From contig NZ_RDBF01000001.1 in assembly GCF_003674095.1 (NCBI RefSeq), forward strand, positions 496,001-560,000: a stretch of DNA of 64,000 nt, in the 5' to 3' direction. This DNA is from Aeromicrobium phragmitis (GTDB lineage Bacteria; Actinomycetota; Actinomycetes; Propionibacteriales; Nocardioidaceae). Position numbers and translations under genes: made by a program. The notes beneath the pieces are model-generated. The model saw nothing but the letters and a program-made list of their open reading frames with translations. It did not search any database and was not told the origin of the DNA. Position 1 is the first letter of the stretch. Every line of letters starts with the position of its first letter. Below, in pieces: positions 1 through 9,346 of this stretch.

Positions 1-1
1 T

Positions 2-655
2 CGGGGGAGCCGGCGCGCCTGTCTGCCCGGCCAGTGGCACGTGCTGCACCCCGACGAACCCCACGACGGAATGCCCGGAACCGGCGACGGCTTCGGATAC
101 CGCATCCTCTACGTCGACCCCGCTCTCGTCCGCGAGTCGCTCGGCGGTCTCGCCCTGCCGTTCGTCGCCGATCCGGTCGTCGACGCTCGTCGGGTCCCGC
201 GCGTTCTCGTCGACGTCCTGGCCGACGAGGACACTCCGCCCGACGGGTTCCGTCACGTCGAGGTCGTCGCCGCGGTCGCAGCGATGCTCGCGCGCGAGGG
301 CGGAACGCGCCGGGTGCCGCTGGGCCCGCTGCACGAGGCGGCGGTTCGGCGGGTCCGCGACGCGATCCGCGACGAGCCGGCGCGGCTTTACCGAGCCGAG
401 GACCTGGAGGTCATCGCCGGACTCGACCGGTGGACCCTGGCCCGGCACTTCCGCGCGGCGTACGGCACGAGCCCGAGCCGGTTCCGTACGGCGCAGCAAC
501 TCCAGGTGGCCCGGCGGCTCGTTCTGGACGGACGGCCGCTCGCCGAGGCGGCCGCGCTGGCGGGCTTCGCCGACCAGGCGCACCTGACTCGCATGTTCAA
601 ACGCGCCTACGGCATCACGCCCGCCGCCTGGCGCGCGGCCACCAGCGGTTCCTGA
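2..655 (+). CDS. AraC-family transcriptional regulator, 5' truncated by window edge
   Basis: The reading frame is open from base 2, so the true start lies outside the window; an internal GTG at 41 is not the start. The visible N-terminal part (PGQWHVLHPDEPHDG) looks like the end of an AraC-type cupin ligand-binding domain, in which His and Pro-rich turns are usual. The last 100 residues form two helix-turn-helix units (DLEVIAGLDRWTLARHFRAA and the GFADQAHLTRMFKRAYGITP region), the classic HTH_18 DNA-binding domain. Family members activate or repress nearby metabolic genes on binding a small molecule. Its target is unknown; the next gene is convergent, so regulation of an upstream neighbour outside the window is more likely. 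Confidence 0.88.
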   Translation, partial: RGSRRACLPGQWHVLHPDEPHDGMPGTGDGFGYRILYVDPALVRESLGGLALPFVADPVVDARRVPRVLVDVLADEDTPPDGFRHVEVVAAVAAMLAREGGTRRVPLGPLHEAAVRRVRDAIRDEPARLYRAEDLEVIAGLDRWTLARHFRAAYGTSPSRFRTAQQLQVARRLVLDGRPLAEAAALAGFADQAHLTRMFKRAYGITPAAWRAATSGS

Positions 656-689
656 CGGATCGTGGAGGACGCCGGCCGCGCCCTTCATG

Positions 690-769
690 GCGAGTGGCGC
701 AGAACGGGGCGGTTCCGGCCGGGATCGCCTCCAAACCGCGCCACTCGCGGACCAGTTTGCGCCACTCGC
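690..769. repeat. Three-copy GCGCCACTCGC inverted/direct repeat between convergent genes
   Basis: GCGAGTGGCGC (690-700) is a perfect inverted copy of GCGCCACTCGC at 738-748, which recurs as a direct copy at 759-769. The array sits between the convergent AraC and MFS genes and could fold into a long hairpin with transcription-termination or REP-like character. No T-run follows. Confidence 0.6.
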
Positions 770-780
770 GGGGCTGGTGT

Positions 781-1941
781 TCAGGCTTTGCGGACGAGGA
801 CGACGGCGAGCAGGGTGAGTACCGAGAAGACGAGCGCCGCCGTTCCGTAGGAGCCCGTCAGGTGGGCGAGGGCGGAGCCGGCCGCGGGGCCGAGCGCCAT
901 CGCCGCGGCGATCGGGGCGTGGAAGCGGCCGAGGATCGTCGCGTACGCCTCGGAGCCCCAACGATCCGACACCGCGCTCGCGGCCGCGAGCGTGTGGGCT
1001 CCGCGCACCGCGCCGGCCAGTACCGCGGCGATCGCGAGCGCGTGCAGCGGTCCGCGCACGACGCCGAGGATCGCGATGACCGTGGCGCTCGCCGCCACCT
1101 GCACGAGGAGGCGGGAACGAGGGTCGCCGAACCGGCTGAGCGGATGGAACGCCAAGCGACCCAGGACCTGTCCCGTGCCGACGAGGCCGAACACCATCGC
1201 CGCCTCGCGGTAGCCCAACCCGCGCTCGGTGAGGAGGGGGATCAGCGTGAGCGTGACTGCATAGAGACCGAGGGCCGCGACGGCCAGTGCCTGCCGTGAG
1301 GACCGGAAGGCCGGGCTGCGTCCGATCGCCGCGACGTACGTCCGGTGTTCGCGGCCACGTCGCTCGGGCCGGCGCCACCGGGGCCGGAGCAGTCCGACGG
1401 CCGCGCTCGTGCTCACGACGGCGTACCCGGCCGCCAGGACGAGAAGTGCCCGCCGCCAGCCGAGCTCGTCACCCAGGCCCGCGATGACGGGGGCGAGCGC
1501 GGTGGACGAGACCCCGCCGGCGAGGGTGATCACGGTGAGCGGCCAGCCGCCCGCGCCGAACCACTGGTTGGCGGCCGAGAACGCCGGCGGATACAACGTC
1601 GCGGCTTGGGCGACCCCGACGCAGCACCAGCCCGCGGCGAACATGAGAAGGGAAGGACCCACCGTCGAGAGCGCCACCCCGGCGGCTCCGAGCAACGAGC
1701 CGGCTGCCATGACCCGCTTCGGCCCGAGGTGATCCACCCACCGTCCGGCGAGCGGAGCGAGGGCGGCGGCGAGGAGCAGGCCGAGCGTGTAGACGGTGGG
1801 GACCACGAGCACCGGCCAGCCGGTGGCATTGGTGATCGTGACACCCAGAACCGGAAGCGTGTAGTAGAGCACGCCCCAGCTGGAGAACTCGACGAGACAC
1901 AACCCCAGGAGCGCCGGGTGCGTCGCGCGGCCGGCCGTCAC
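781..1941 (-). CDS. MFS transporter
   Basis: The 386-residue protein has about 12 hydrophobic segments and the MFS loop signature between helices 2 and 3 ([15 protein letters not shown], compare GxLaDrxGrkxx). The frame is open far upstream, but I start at GTG 1941 because it overlaps the stop of the preceding dehydrogenase gene as GTGA and is followed at once by membrane-protein sequence ([18 protein letters not shown]). It probably moves a small organic solute across the cytoplasmic membrane. The tight overlap implies co-translation with the dehydrogenase, so the substrate may be a hydroxy acid or its precursor; that is inference. Confidence 0.85.
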   Translation of the reverse strand: MTAGRATHPALLGLCLVEFSSWGVLYYTLPVLGVTITNATGWPVLVVPTVYTLGLLLAAALAPLAGRWVDHLGPKRVMAAGSLLGAAGVALSTVGPSLLMFAAGWCCVGVAQAATLYPPAFSAANQWFGAGGWPLTVITLAGGVSSTALAPVIAGLGDELGWRRALLVLAAGYAVVSTSAAVGLLRPRWRRPERRGREHRTYVAAIGRSPAFRSSRQALAVAALGLYAVTLTLIPLLTERGLGYREAAMVFGLVGTGQVLGRLAFHPLSRFGDPRSRLLVQVAASATVIAILGVVRGPLHALAIAAVLAGAVRGAHTLAAASAVSDRWGSEAYATILGRFHAPIAAAMALGPAAGSALAHLTGSYGTAALVFSVLTLLAVVLVRKA

Positions 1942-2816
1942 GTGATCGAGCCGCTGTCGCGCATCGCCTCGACGACGGCGGCCATGTCTGCATCGCCGAA
2001 CCCCAGCTCCTCGGCGCGCGTGTACAGCGCACGGCACACCTCCAGTAGGGGGCTCGGAGCACCGCGTTCTCGTGCCGCACCGGTGATGAGTTCGGCGTTC
2101 TTGCGCACGTCGGCGATCGCGGCCTGCACGGTGAGGTCGCCCCGGACCAGCTTGTCGGCCTTGGCTCGGGAGACCGCCGACGACATGGGGCCCGCGTCGA
2201 TGATCGTCTGCAGCAGGCGCGGGTCGACGCCGTGCCGCTCGGCGAAGGCGAACGCCTCGGCCAGCCCGGTGACCATCGCGATGAGGAAGACGTTGACGGC
2301 CAGCTTCGTGGTCAGCGCTGCGGGGACGGTGCCGCAGTCGACGACCAGGGAGCACAGGGGCTCGACCAGCGGTCGGACGAGCTCGCGTCCGTCCGGCGGG
2401 CCGGCGAGCATCGCCACGAGCTCACCCGCTTCGGCCGGGCCGCGCGATCCCGACACCGGGGACTCCACGTACGAGCCGCCCGCGACCTCGATGTCGTGGG
2501 CGAGCTGCGCGGAGTACCGCGGCGACATCGTGCCCAGACTGACGACCGTGCGGTCGCGCACGCGCCGGGCGAACTCGCCGGTTCCACGCTCGAGCACGGC
2601 GTCCGTCGCGGCCTCGTCGTACAGCATCATCAGCACCACCGGGCAGTGCTCGAAGACCGCGGCGCAGGTCGGAGCTCGGTCCGCGCCGGCGGCCACGAGG
2701 GGGTCGCAGCGGGCGGGCGTGCGATTCCAGACGACGAGCGGGACGTCGGCACGGGCGAGGTTGAGCGCCATCGGCTGCCCCATCACGCCGAGACCGATGA
2801 ATCCGACGGGCCTCAC
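1938..2816 (-). CDS. NAD(P)-dependent beta-hydroxyacid dehydrogenase (3-hydroxyisobutyrate dehydrogenase family)
   Basis: The protein opens with a Rossmann fingerprint ([19 protein letters not shown]), followed by the family pattern GSRGPAEAG around the substrate-binding site and TTKLAVNVF with the conserved catalytic lysine. Its length (292 aa) is normal for 3-hydroxyisobutyrate, tartronate-semialdehyde or related reductases that oxidise a hydroxy acid with NAD(P)+. The start is ATG 2816. It is the first gene of a two-gene operon with the MFS transporter downstream (4-bp overlap). Substrate cannot be decided from sequence alone. Confidence 0.88.
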   Translation of the reverse strand: MRPVGFIGLGVMGQPMALNLARADVPLVVWNRTPARCDPLVAAGADRAPTCAAVFEHCPVVLMMLYDEAATDAVLERGTGEFARRVRDRTVVSLGTMSPRYSAQLAHDIEVAGGSYVESPVSGSRGPAEAGELVAMLAGPPDGRELVRPLVEPLCSLVVDCGTVPAALTTKLAVNVFLIAMVTGLAEAFAFAERHGVDPRLLQTIIDAGPMSSAVSRAKADKLVRGDLTVQAAIADVRKNAELITGAARERGAPSPLLEVCRALYTRAEELGFGDADMAAVVEAMRDSGSIT

Positions 2817-3004
2817 GACCAGCTCCCCTCGACGACGTTCCGGTGACGCTGCTGTCCCCGACCCCCTGTCTAGGACGTGGCGCAGCGACGGTCTTGAACG
2901 ATCGTGACGCAGCGGCGGGCCAGTCCCGGGCGATTGGCCCGCGCGGTCCGGCCGGCGATGAGGCTTGAATGGGCGCGATTACCGATTGCGGCAGGAGGGT
3001 CACG

Positions 3005-3337
3005 ATGAGGGTGATCGGAGGCGTCGTCACCGAGGCGGTTTCCGAGGAGGCGACGTACGAGGAGCGCCTGCGCGTGCCCGCACTCAGCGTCGGGAGTTAC
3101 CGCATCGCGGCGGGCGGTCATGATCCGCAAGGTCCCCACGGCGAGGACGAGGTGTACGTCGTGCTGCGTGGGCGAGGTCGGTTGTGGACTCCGGAGACGA
3201 CGGTCGAGGTCGGGCCCGAAAGTGTCGTCTTCGTGCCTGCCGGGGAGGAGCATCGTTTCGTGGATATCGAGGAGGATCTGGTCGTGCTCGTCGTCTTCGG
3301 TCCGGCAGAGCACACTGCGGACGGGGCAACGGCGTGA
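3005..3337 (+). CDS. Small cupin-domain protein
   Basis: I chose ATG 3005 because AGGAGG lies a few bases upstream (about 2993-2998); an in-frame ATG at 2969 has no such site. The 110-residue product has a single cupin barrel: a first motif with GGHDPQGPHGEDEVYVVLRGRG (shown here only for its His/Glu ligands, H-x3-D/E-x-E) and a second motif VFVPAGEEHRF with the last metal-binding His. Such stand-alone cupins act as isomerases, dioxygenases or binding proteins. The stop overlaps the GTG start of the CoA-transferase gene, so it is likely part of the same operon. Confidence 0.82.
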   Translation: MRVIGGVVTEAVSEEATYEERLRVPALSVGSYRIAAGGHDPQGPHGEDEVYVVLRGRGRLWTPETTVEVGPESVVFVPAGEEHRFVDIEEDLVVLVVFGPAEHTADGATA

Positions 3338-4775
3338 GCCGGGCCCGCGTCGTGCCGTGGAGGTGGGGGAACTTCGCGCGATCGGCCGCGGAGGCCGTCG
3401 ATCTCGACGTCACCGAGCTGCCCCCCGTGCATCGCTTCGGCGAAGAGATGAGCTGGCGGTCATCCCTCGCGGTAGACGAGCTGGCCCTCGACAGCGTCGC
3501 GTTCGCCTCTGCGGCGATCACGGCGGTGGGCGGTGCGATCCCCGCCTCCGGGCCGCTAGTCATGGAGCCGCGCCGGGTCGAGGCGTCGTTCGGTAGTGAC
3601 AAGCTGCTGCTCATCGGCGGTGAACGCCCGCAAATCTGGGCGCCGCTCTCCGGGTTCTGGGCGACCGCCGACGGGTGGGTCCGCACGCACGCCAACTACG
3701 CGCATCACGAGGAGCGCCTCCTGCGCGTGCTGGGATTGGGACGTCGCGCCGGCCGGGCCGAGGTGGAGCGGGTGGTGGCGGCACGGGCCAGTGCGGAACT
3801 CGAGGACGCGGCGGTCTCGGCCGGCGCCGTCGTCGCAGCGGTTCGCGACCCGGACTCCTGGCGAACCCACGCGCAGGCGCAAGCCGTCGCGACCGCACCA
3901 CTCATCGAGTCCACGTGGCACGGTCACGCCCGATCCCGCTCCCGGGTCGGCGACCCCGCAGGCCCTTGAGCGGCCTTCGGGTGCTCGATCTCACCCGGGT
4001 CATCGCGGGCCCGGTGGCGACGCGCGACCTCGCCTTCGGTGGTGCCGACGTCCTGCGCGTCGACGCCCCGCAGCTCCTCGAACACGCGTGGCAGCACCTC
4101 GACACGGGGCAGGGCAAGCGCAGCACGCTACTGGACCTGAACCGTCGCGCGGACCGGGCGAGCTTCGACGAGCTGCTCGCCAGCGCGGACGTCCTCGTGA
4201 CCGGGTACCGGCCGGGCGCCCTGGAGCGACTCGGCCTGAGCGGAGAGGAACTCGCCACCACGCATCCCGGCCTCGTCATCGGACGGATCAGCGCCTGGGG
4301 CCACGTCGGCCCGTGGTCATCGCGCCGGGGTTTCGACAGCATCGTCCAGGCCGCGACCGGGATCGCCTGGGCTGAGGGGGACGTGATGGACGGAGTTCTT
4401 CGGAAACCTGGCGCGCTGCCGGTCCAGGCGCTCGATCACGGGGCAGGGCATCTGCTGGCCGGGGCGCTCGCCCTCGCGGTGCGACGACAGCGCGACGACG
4501 GAGGAACGCGAGAAGTCGGGGTGGCGCTGGCGCGGCTCGGGCAGGAGCTGCTCGATCGGGGCGCGGCCGGAGTGGAGCCGCGAGAGCAGGCGGGCGACCT
4601 GCCGACGATGACGATGACGGTGGACGACGGGAACGGTGCGCGGCAGCCGGTGACGGTCGCGCCTCCGCCACTCGCGCTCGGTGGTTCGGTGGGAGAGTGG
4701 CGTTCGCGACCGCACGGTGATGACGCCCCGACCTGGGGGCGCAGGATGTCCATGGAGGGCGAGCATGACCGATGA
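3334..4775 (+). pseudogene. Family III CoA-transferase (CaiB/BaiF type), frameshifted
   Basis: Two overlapping frames encode one protein. The first (3334-3969, GTG overlapping the cupin stop) gives the N-terminal half, with PLSGFWATADGWVRTHANY typical of the long actinobacterial CaiB/BaiF proteins. It ends in GDPAGP-stop at 3969. The second frame resumes exactly at RPLSGLRVLDLTRVIAGPVA, the hallmark second-domain motif, and runs to 4775. Adding one base near 3955-3958 restores DPARPLSGLR, so the break is a single-base deletion or sequencing error. No plausible start exists for the second part. An intact enzyme would move CoA between carboxylic acids. The following gene overlaps by 11 bp. Confidence 0.8.
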
Positions 4776-5376
4776 CGTCCGCATCGATTGGACTCCGCCC
4801 ATCGGGAAGCGCGATGCGATCTACGGCGCAGGGGCGACGCGTGCCGAGCGTGGGCTGGCTGTCGCGGCCGGTGGTGCCGGCACCGCGCTGGTGCTCGCCT
4901 GGGCATGGTGGGGCGAGCAGGTGCCGTGGGTCTGGTGGCAGTGGTTGCTGGCGGCCGTCATCGGATTCGACGTGCTGGGCGGCGTCGTGGCCAACGCGCT
5001 CAACAGCGCCAAGCGCTCACACTTCGGACCGGCCGCGCCCGGGGCGTCGTTCGGTGAGCGGCTCGTGCGGCGGCCGGTGCTCTTCGCCGCGGTCCACGTT
5101 CAGCCCTGGATCGTCGCCCTCGCCTTCGCACCCGCGCTGTGGTGGTGGGGAGCCGTCTGGCACCTCGGGGTGCTCGCGGCGGTCATGATCGTCGTCGGCG
5201 CGCCGCTCTACCTGCGCCGGCCCGTAGCGGCGGCTCTCGTCCTGCTCGCGGTGCTCGGCTCGATGATGCTCGGCGCACCCGAGGGCTGGTCCTGGCTCCC
5301 GGCGGCCATGGCCCTCAAGCTCGTCCTCGCTCACGCTGTCCGCGAGGAGCCGTACCGTCCCGCCGTCGGCGGCTGA
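4765..5376 (+). CDS. Six-helix integral membrane protein, unknown function
   Basis: Start ATG 4765 (MTDDVRIDWTPP) overlaps the end of the CoA-transferase frame by 11 bp. The 203-residue product has a short soluble N-terminus followed by six hydrophobic stretches, with many Trp residues (AWAWWGEQVPWVWWQWLLAA and WIVALAFAPALWWWGAVW). There is no motif I can assign. Its position as the last gene after a cupin and a CoA-transferase suggests a role with that operon. The convergent symporter gene ends only 20 bp away. Confidence 0.7.
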   Translation: MTDDVRIDWTPPIGKRDAIYGAGATRAERGLAVAAGGAGTALVLAWAWWGEQVPWVWWQWLLAAVIGFDVLGGVVANALNSAKRSHFGPAAPGASFGERLVRRPVLFAAVHVQPWIVALAFAPALWWWGAVWHLGVLAAVMIVVGAPLYLRRPVAAALVLLAVLGSMMLGAPEGWSWLPAAMALKLVLAHAVREEPYRPAVGG

Positions 5377-5396
5377 CCTGCCATCGACGGCCCGCG

Positions 5397-6899
5397 TCAG
5401 CCGCGGTCGAGGGGGAGGCGCTCAGGGGTGTGGAGGCGCACCATGGTGCGCGAGACGTCCGTCGGCACCCGGGATCGGGTGGCGAGCGAGACACCGATCA
5501 TCAGCGCGAACCCGATCGGTACCGACCAGGCGGCGGGCTGCGACATGACGGTTCCGATCCAGCCCTCGGGCCGCGCGACCAGTGTCAGAATCGGAGCCGC
5601 GGTCGCCGCCAAGCCGCCGCCGACCAGGCCTGCGATCGCGCCGGCGGCGGTCAACCCGCGCCACCAGATCCCGAGCACGAGCAACGGGCAGAACGTCGAC
5701 GCGGCGAGTGCGAACGCGAACACGACCGAGTTGGCGACGGGGATCGGCTGGGCGAGCAGCGCGAGCACGAGCGGTACCGACACGCAGAGCACCGCCGCCC
5801 AGCGCAGCGCGGCGACGGGTGCCAGCCGGCCCTGCCACGGGCCGCGCCGCGCGAGGCCCTGACCGACCACACCGGCCAGGGCCATCGTCACCCCCGAGGA
5901 GGTGGAGAGGAACGCCGCGAACGCCCCGGCCATGAGCAGGGCGGCGAGCGCGTCCCCCGCCACACCGCCGAGGATCCGCGTGGGCAGTTCCAGCACCACG
6001 GTGTCAGCGGCGCCGGAGCCGACGAGGTCGGGCGCGTAGACGCGGCCGAGCACGCCGTACAGCGTCGGGAGCAGGTAGAACGCGCCGAGCAGCGCGAGCA
6101 CGATGAGGGTCGTCCTCCGCGCCGCCCGGCCGTCGGGGTTGGTGTAGAAGCGTACGACGACGTGCGGAAGTCCCATCGTTCCGAGGAACGTCGCGATGAT
6201 GATCGAGTACGTGCGGTACAGGGTCTCGGGGGTCGCGGCGCCCAGCGGCTCGAACCAGTGCTCGGGAGCGATGGGTGCGGGCGCGCCGTCACCCCGCCAG
6301 GCGAGGAGCAGGAAGATCAGCGGCACGAGCATCGCGGTGAGCTTGAGCCAGTACTGGAACGCCTGCACGAACGTGATGCTGCGCATGCCCCCGGACACGA
6401 CGTTGACCACGACGATCGCCGCCACCAGCGCCGTGCCCACCCAGGACGGCGCCCCGGTCGTCGCTCGCACCGTCAGACCCGCCCCTTGGAACTGCGGCAT
6501 CAGGTACAGCCAGCCGACGATCACCACGAGCCACGTCGAGGCGAGCCGGGCGCCGTCCGATCCCACCCGCACCTGCGCGAAATCGGGGATCGTGTACGCC
6601 CCGGAGCGACGCAGCGGTGCGGCGACGAAGACGAGCAGCAGCAGGTACCCCGTGGTCCAGCCGATCGGGTACCAAAGCATGTCGGCGCCGAAACTCAGCA
6701 CGAGTCCGGCGATGCCGAGGAACGACGCGGCCGACAGGTACTCGCCACTGATCGCCGAGCCGTTGAGCGCGGGTGTGACCGTGCGGGAGGCGACGTAGAA
6801 GTCACTCGTCGTGCGGCTGATCCGCAGCCCGAGCGCGCCGATCGTCACCGTCGCGACAGCGACCACGACGATCGCCGTGACGGCCGCGCCCGGGCTCAT
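5397..6899 (-). CDS. Sodium:solute symporter, cation/acetate (ActP/MctC-like) type
   Basis: The 500-residue protein has about 13 membrane segments and SSS-family features: LRISRTTSDFYVASRTVTPA near the N-terminus and SGEYLSAASFLGIAGLV, the Na+-site region of acetate/monocarboxylate symporters. The start ATG 6899 overlaps the stop of the small membrane gene upstream (ATGA). ActP/MctC proteins import acetate, propionate or pyruvate with Na+ or H+. Gene order LytTR regulator, DUF485-type protein, symporter is the usual actinobacterial arrangement, in which the two-component system responds to the transported carboxylate. Confidence 0.88.
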   Translation of the reverse strand: MSPGAAVTAIVVVAVATVTIGALGLRISRTTSDFYVASRTVTPALNGSAISGEYLSAASFLGIAGLVLSFGADMLWYPIGWTTGYLLLLVFVAAPLRRSGAYTIPDFAQVRVGSDGARLASTWLVVIVGWLYLMPQFQGAGLTVRATTGAPSWVGTALVAAIVVVNVVSGGMRSITFVQAFQYWLKLTAMLVPLIFLLLAWRGDGAPAPIAPEHWFEPLGAATPETLYRTYSIIIATFLGTMGLPHVVVRFYTNPDGRAARRTTLIVLALLGAFYLLPTLYGVLGRVYAPDLVGSGAADTVVLELPTRILGGVAGDALAALLMAGAFAAFLSTSSGVTMALAGVVGQGLARRGPWQGRLAPVAALRWAAVLCVSVPLVLALLAQPIPVANSVVFAFALAASTFCPLLVLGIWWRGLTAAGAIAGLVGGGLAATAAPILTLVARPEGWIGTVMSQPAAWSVPIGFALMIGVSLATRSRVPTDVSRTMVRLHTPERLPLDRG

Positions 6900-7285
6900 G
6901 GCGACTCCGCCTCGTCGTTCTCGGACTCGACGAGCGCGATGAAGTCCGACTCGGCCCGCTCGGCGTATCGGACGTACAGCCAGCCGAGTAGGAGCACGGC
7001 GGGGTACACGGCAATGCCGAGGACGATCCAGGGCAGGGGGATGCCGAGGACCGCCGCTTCTTTGACGGCGGGCAGGACGAGGAACACCAGCGGGAGCGCG
7101 CCGACGGTGAACGCGAGGGTGGCCAGCACGGTCAACGCGGCTCGGAGCTGAGAGCGGACGAGGCTGCGGATGTAGACCTGCCCCACGCCCGTCGACTCGT
7201 CGATCTCCTGCCGGACGGAGCGAGGAACATGGGTGCGCGCCGTCGTGAGCGGATTGGTGATGCGTTCGCGGCGTTGCTCGGTCAT
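6896..7285 (-). CDS. DUF485-like small membrane protein, symporter partner
   Basis: A 129-residue protein with two hydrophobic helices (LTVLATLAFTVGALPLVFLV and IVLGIAVYPAVLLLGWLYVR) and a charged C-terminus. I use ATG 7285 (MTEQRRERITNP), which overlaps the regulator stop as ATGA; the longer frame upstream is the antisense of nothing and reads as Arg/Pro junk. Size, topology and position directly before an ActP-type symporter match the DUF485 or YjcH-like subunits found beside these transporters. How such proteins assist transport is not established. Confidence 0.75.
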   Translation of the reverse strand: MTEQRRERITNPLTTARTHVPRSVRQEIDESTGVGQVYIRSLVRSQLRAALTVLATLAFTVGALPLVFLVLPAVKEAAVLGIPLPWIVLGIAVYPAVLLLGWLYVRYAERAESDFIALVESENDEAESP

Positions 7286-8022
7286 GGGGTGTACTCGCCG
7301 ATGAGCTCGCGAAGGTCCCGCTGGTGACGCCGTGAGACCGGGAGCGCCGCGGTGCCGTCGCCGCGGGGCACGACGACGGTCGTCCGTCCGTCGTGGGAGC
7401 GAGCCTCGACCAGGTGCGCCCGGTTGACCAGGATGCTGCGGTGGATGCGGTGGAATCCTGCGGCCCGCCACTCGTCGGCGAGCGTGCTGAGCGCCGCCCG
7501 GATCAGGTGACTGGAGCCGTCCAGCAGATGGAGGCGGACGTAGTCGCCCTGCGCCTCGGCATGGGTGACGTGGGATCGGGACACGAACCGCGTGACGCCG
7601 GCGAGTTCGACGGCGATGGTGTCGTCCGGAGAGGATTCGGGCTCCTGAGCGGCCCGGCGGATGCTCTCGCGCAACCGCTCCTCGCGGATCGGCTTGAGGA
7701 GGTAGTCCACCGCGTCGAGTTCGAACGCCTCGACCGCGTGCGCGTCATGCGCGGTGACGAAGATGATCTGCGGCGGCTGACGGAATCGGCCGAGGAGCCG
7801 GGCGATCTCGATGCCGGTGAGACCCGGCATGGCGATGTCGAGGAAGACGAGGTCGATATCGCCCCGCTCGAGCCGCCGGAGCGCTTCGGTTCCCGAATGG
7901 GCGGTCGCGACCGAGGCGATCCGGTCGTCGCGCCCCAACAGCCACACGAGCTCGTCGAGCACGGGTTGCTCGTCGTCGACGACGAGCGTGCGCAGGCCAG
8001 TCACCTCAGTGATCGTAGTCAC
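7282..8022 (-). CDS. LytTR-family response regulator
   Basis: The N-terminal receiver domain has the acidic pair in LRTLVVDDEQPV, the phosphoacceptor Asp in DLVFLDIAMPGLTG, the Thr in IIFVTAHD and the Lys in DYLLKPI. The C-terminal part (from about residue 140) is a LytTR DNA-binding domain with HRIHRSILVNRAHL. It is the output half of a LytS/LytTR two-component system controlling the downstream DUF485/symporter pair. I start at GTG 8022; GTG 8004 is an alternative, and neither has a strong ribosome site. The matching kinase is not adjacent but sits at 13227-14357. Confidence 0.86.
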   Translation of the reverse strand: MTTITEVTGLRTLVVDDEQPVLDELVWLLGRDDRIASVATAHSGTEALRRLERGDIDLVFLDIAMPGLTGIEIARLLGRFRQPPQIIFVTAHDAHAVEAFELDAVDYLLKPIREERLRESIRRAAQEPESSPDDTIAVELAGVTRFVSRSHVTHAEAQGDYVRLHLLDGSSHLIRAALSTLADEWRAAGFHRIHRSILVNRAHLVEARSHDGRTTVVVPRGDGTAALPVSRRHQRDLRELIGEYTP

Positions 8023-8057
8023 AGGATGCGCCGGCGGCAGCGTCCCGCCCGTCACCG

Positions 8058-8666
8058 TCAGTCGTCGCCGATGCCCCGGGCGTGCAGGGCCGCGCCGGTC
8101 TCGCGAGCGTGCGCCACCGCGCGCAGCACGAGCGGCGTGGCGTAGGCGCGGGGATTGCGCTCGAGTCCGCGCGCCCGGGCGGCGGCGCGCGTCTCGTGGG
8201 CGAGTTCGAGCATGCGCGGCAGCGCGGCGAGGACGAGGGCGAAGGCCAACCCGATCCGATCGGGATCGACGCCCAGCCGCCGCCAGGGCCGGGCCGCCCA
8301 TGCGATCGTGTCGACCATCGCGTCGGTCGGCGTGGTGGCCGTGACGACGGTTGCCGCGACGATCAACGCCACGAGACCGCCGACGACCTCCAATCCGCGA
8401 TCGACACCGTTCTGCCAGGCCTGGAACGCGAACAAGGCGATCGCGACGACGGCGAAGGCCCGGAGTGACCGCCCCAGTTCGCGAACCCCGAGCCCGGACA
8501 TCAGCGCGACCACCACCGCGACGCCGAGCAGGGCGAGGGTGGGGCCGGCGCCGTCGGTCGCGATCACGACGACGGCGAACGTCACCAAGCCCAGCAGCTT
8601 CGCCCCGGGGCGGACGCGATGCAGCGGAGTGCTGCCGGGGCGGTGCAGCCCGAGAGGCGCGTTCAC
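8058..8666 (-). CDS. bioN: BioN-like energy-coupling-factor transmembrane protein
   Basis: A 202-residue protein with about five membrane helices and the two Ala-x-Arg coupling-helix motifs of EcfT proteins (RAAARARGLER and ALHARGIGDD) that dock onto the ATPases. The start is GTG 8666, overlapping the ATPase stop as GTGA. With BioY and the ATPase it makes a dedicated (group I) biotin ECF importer in the cytoplasmic membrane. The short length is normal for BioN. Confidence 0.85.
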   Translation of the reverse strand: MNAPLGLHRPGSTPLHRVRPGAKLLGLVTFAVVVIATDGAGPTLALLGVAVVVALMSGLGVRELGRSLRAFAVVAIALFAFQAWQNGVDRGLEVVGGLVALIVAATVVTATTPTDAMVDTIAWAARPWRRLGVDPDRIGLAFALVLAALPRMLELAHETRAAARARGLERNPRAYATPLVLRAVAHARETGAALHARGIGDD

Positions 8667-9346
8667 ACCAGGCTCCGGTAGTGGCTGACCGCGTCTGCCG
8701 GCGAGCCGTCATAGACGACGCGAGCGTCGTCGATCACGAGCACCCGGTCGCAACGCGCCGCGAGCTCGAGGTCGTGCGTGACGACGACGACCTGCTGCTC
8801 GAGGGCCATGAGCAGGTCGCCGATCGCGCGGCTGTTGCGCAGGTCGAGCAGTGTCGTCGGCTCGTCCGCGACGAGGACCGACGGCTCGGTGGCGAGCACG
8901 CTCGCCAGGGCGAGCAACTGCTTCTGCCCGCCCGACAGGGTATGCACGCTGCGGTCGGCGAGTTCGCCCAGCCCGAATCGGTCGAGGACGCGTTGGGCCG
9001 CCGCTCGCCGCTCGCGCGCGTCTCGATGGTGACGGCGCAGCGAGAGCGCGACGTCCTCGACGACGGTGGGCATGACGAGTTGCGCCGCCGGGTCGGTGAA
9101 GACGAAACCGACGTGGCGGCGGACGGCGGCACCGTCGCGCTGCACATCGAGTTCGTCGACGAGCACCCGTCCCTCGGTCGGCTCGACGAGACCGTTGATC
9201 ATCCGCGCGAACGTGGACTTCCCCGAGCCGTTGGCGCCGATGACCGCGATGCGGCGCTCGGTCAGCGTGAGCGTGGTCGGCCGGAGCACGACGACGTCGC
9301 CGCCCGGATCGGGGGCGACGACGCCGGCCTCGTCGAGAACGATCAC
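8663..9346 (-). CDS. bioM: BioM-like ECF transporter ATPase
   Basis: This 227-residue ABC ATPase has Walker A GANGSGKSTF, a Q-loop replaced by FVFTDPAAQLVMPT (the ECF-type Q in AAQL), signature LSGGQKQLLALA, Walker B VLVADEPTTLLD and switch His in VVVTHDLEL. The start is GTG 9346, overlapping the bioY stop (GTGA). The frame is open much further upstream across bioY, but that extension has no ABC features. It energises biotin uptake with BioN and BioY. Confidence 0.88.
   Translation of the reverse strand: MIVLDEAGVVAPDPGGDVVVLRPTTLTLTERRIAVIGANGSGKSTFARMINGLVEPTEGRVLVDELDVQRDGAAVRRHVGFVFTDPAAQLVMPTVVEDVALSLRRHHRDARERRAAAQRVLDRFGLGELADRSVHTLSGGQKQLLALASVLATEPSVLVADEPTTLLDLRNSRAIGDLLMALEQQVVVVTHDLELAARCDRVLVIDDARVVYDGSPADAVSHYRSLV

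Noticed and set aside
34..1299. A 421-codon plus-strand frame across the AraC end and the MFS gene
   Set aside because: Arg/Pro/Gly-rich shadow in another frame; both genes it overlaps have clear family motifs.
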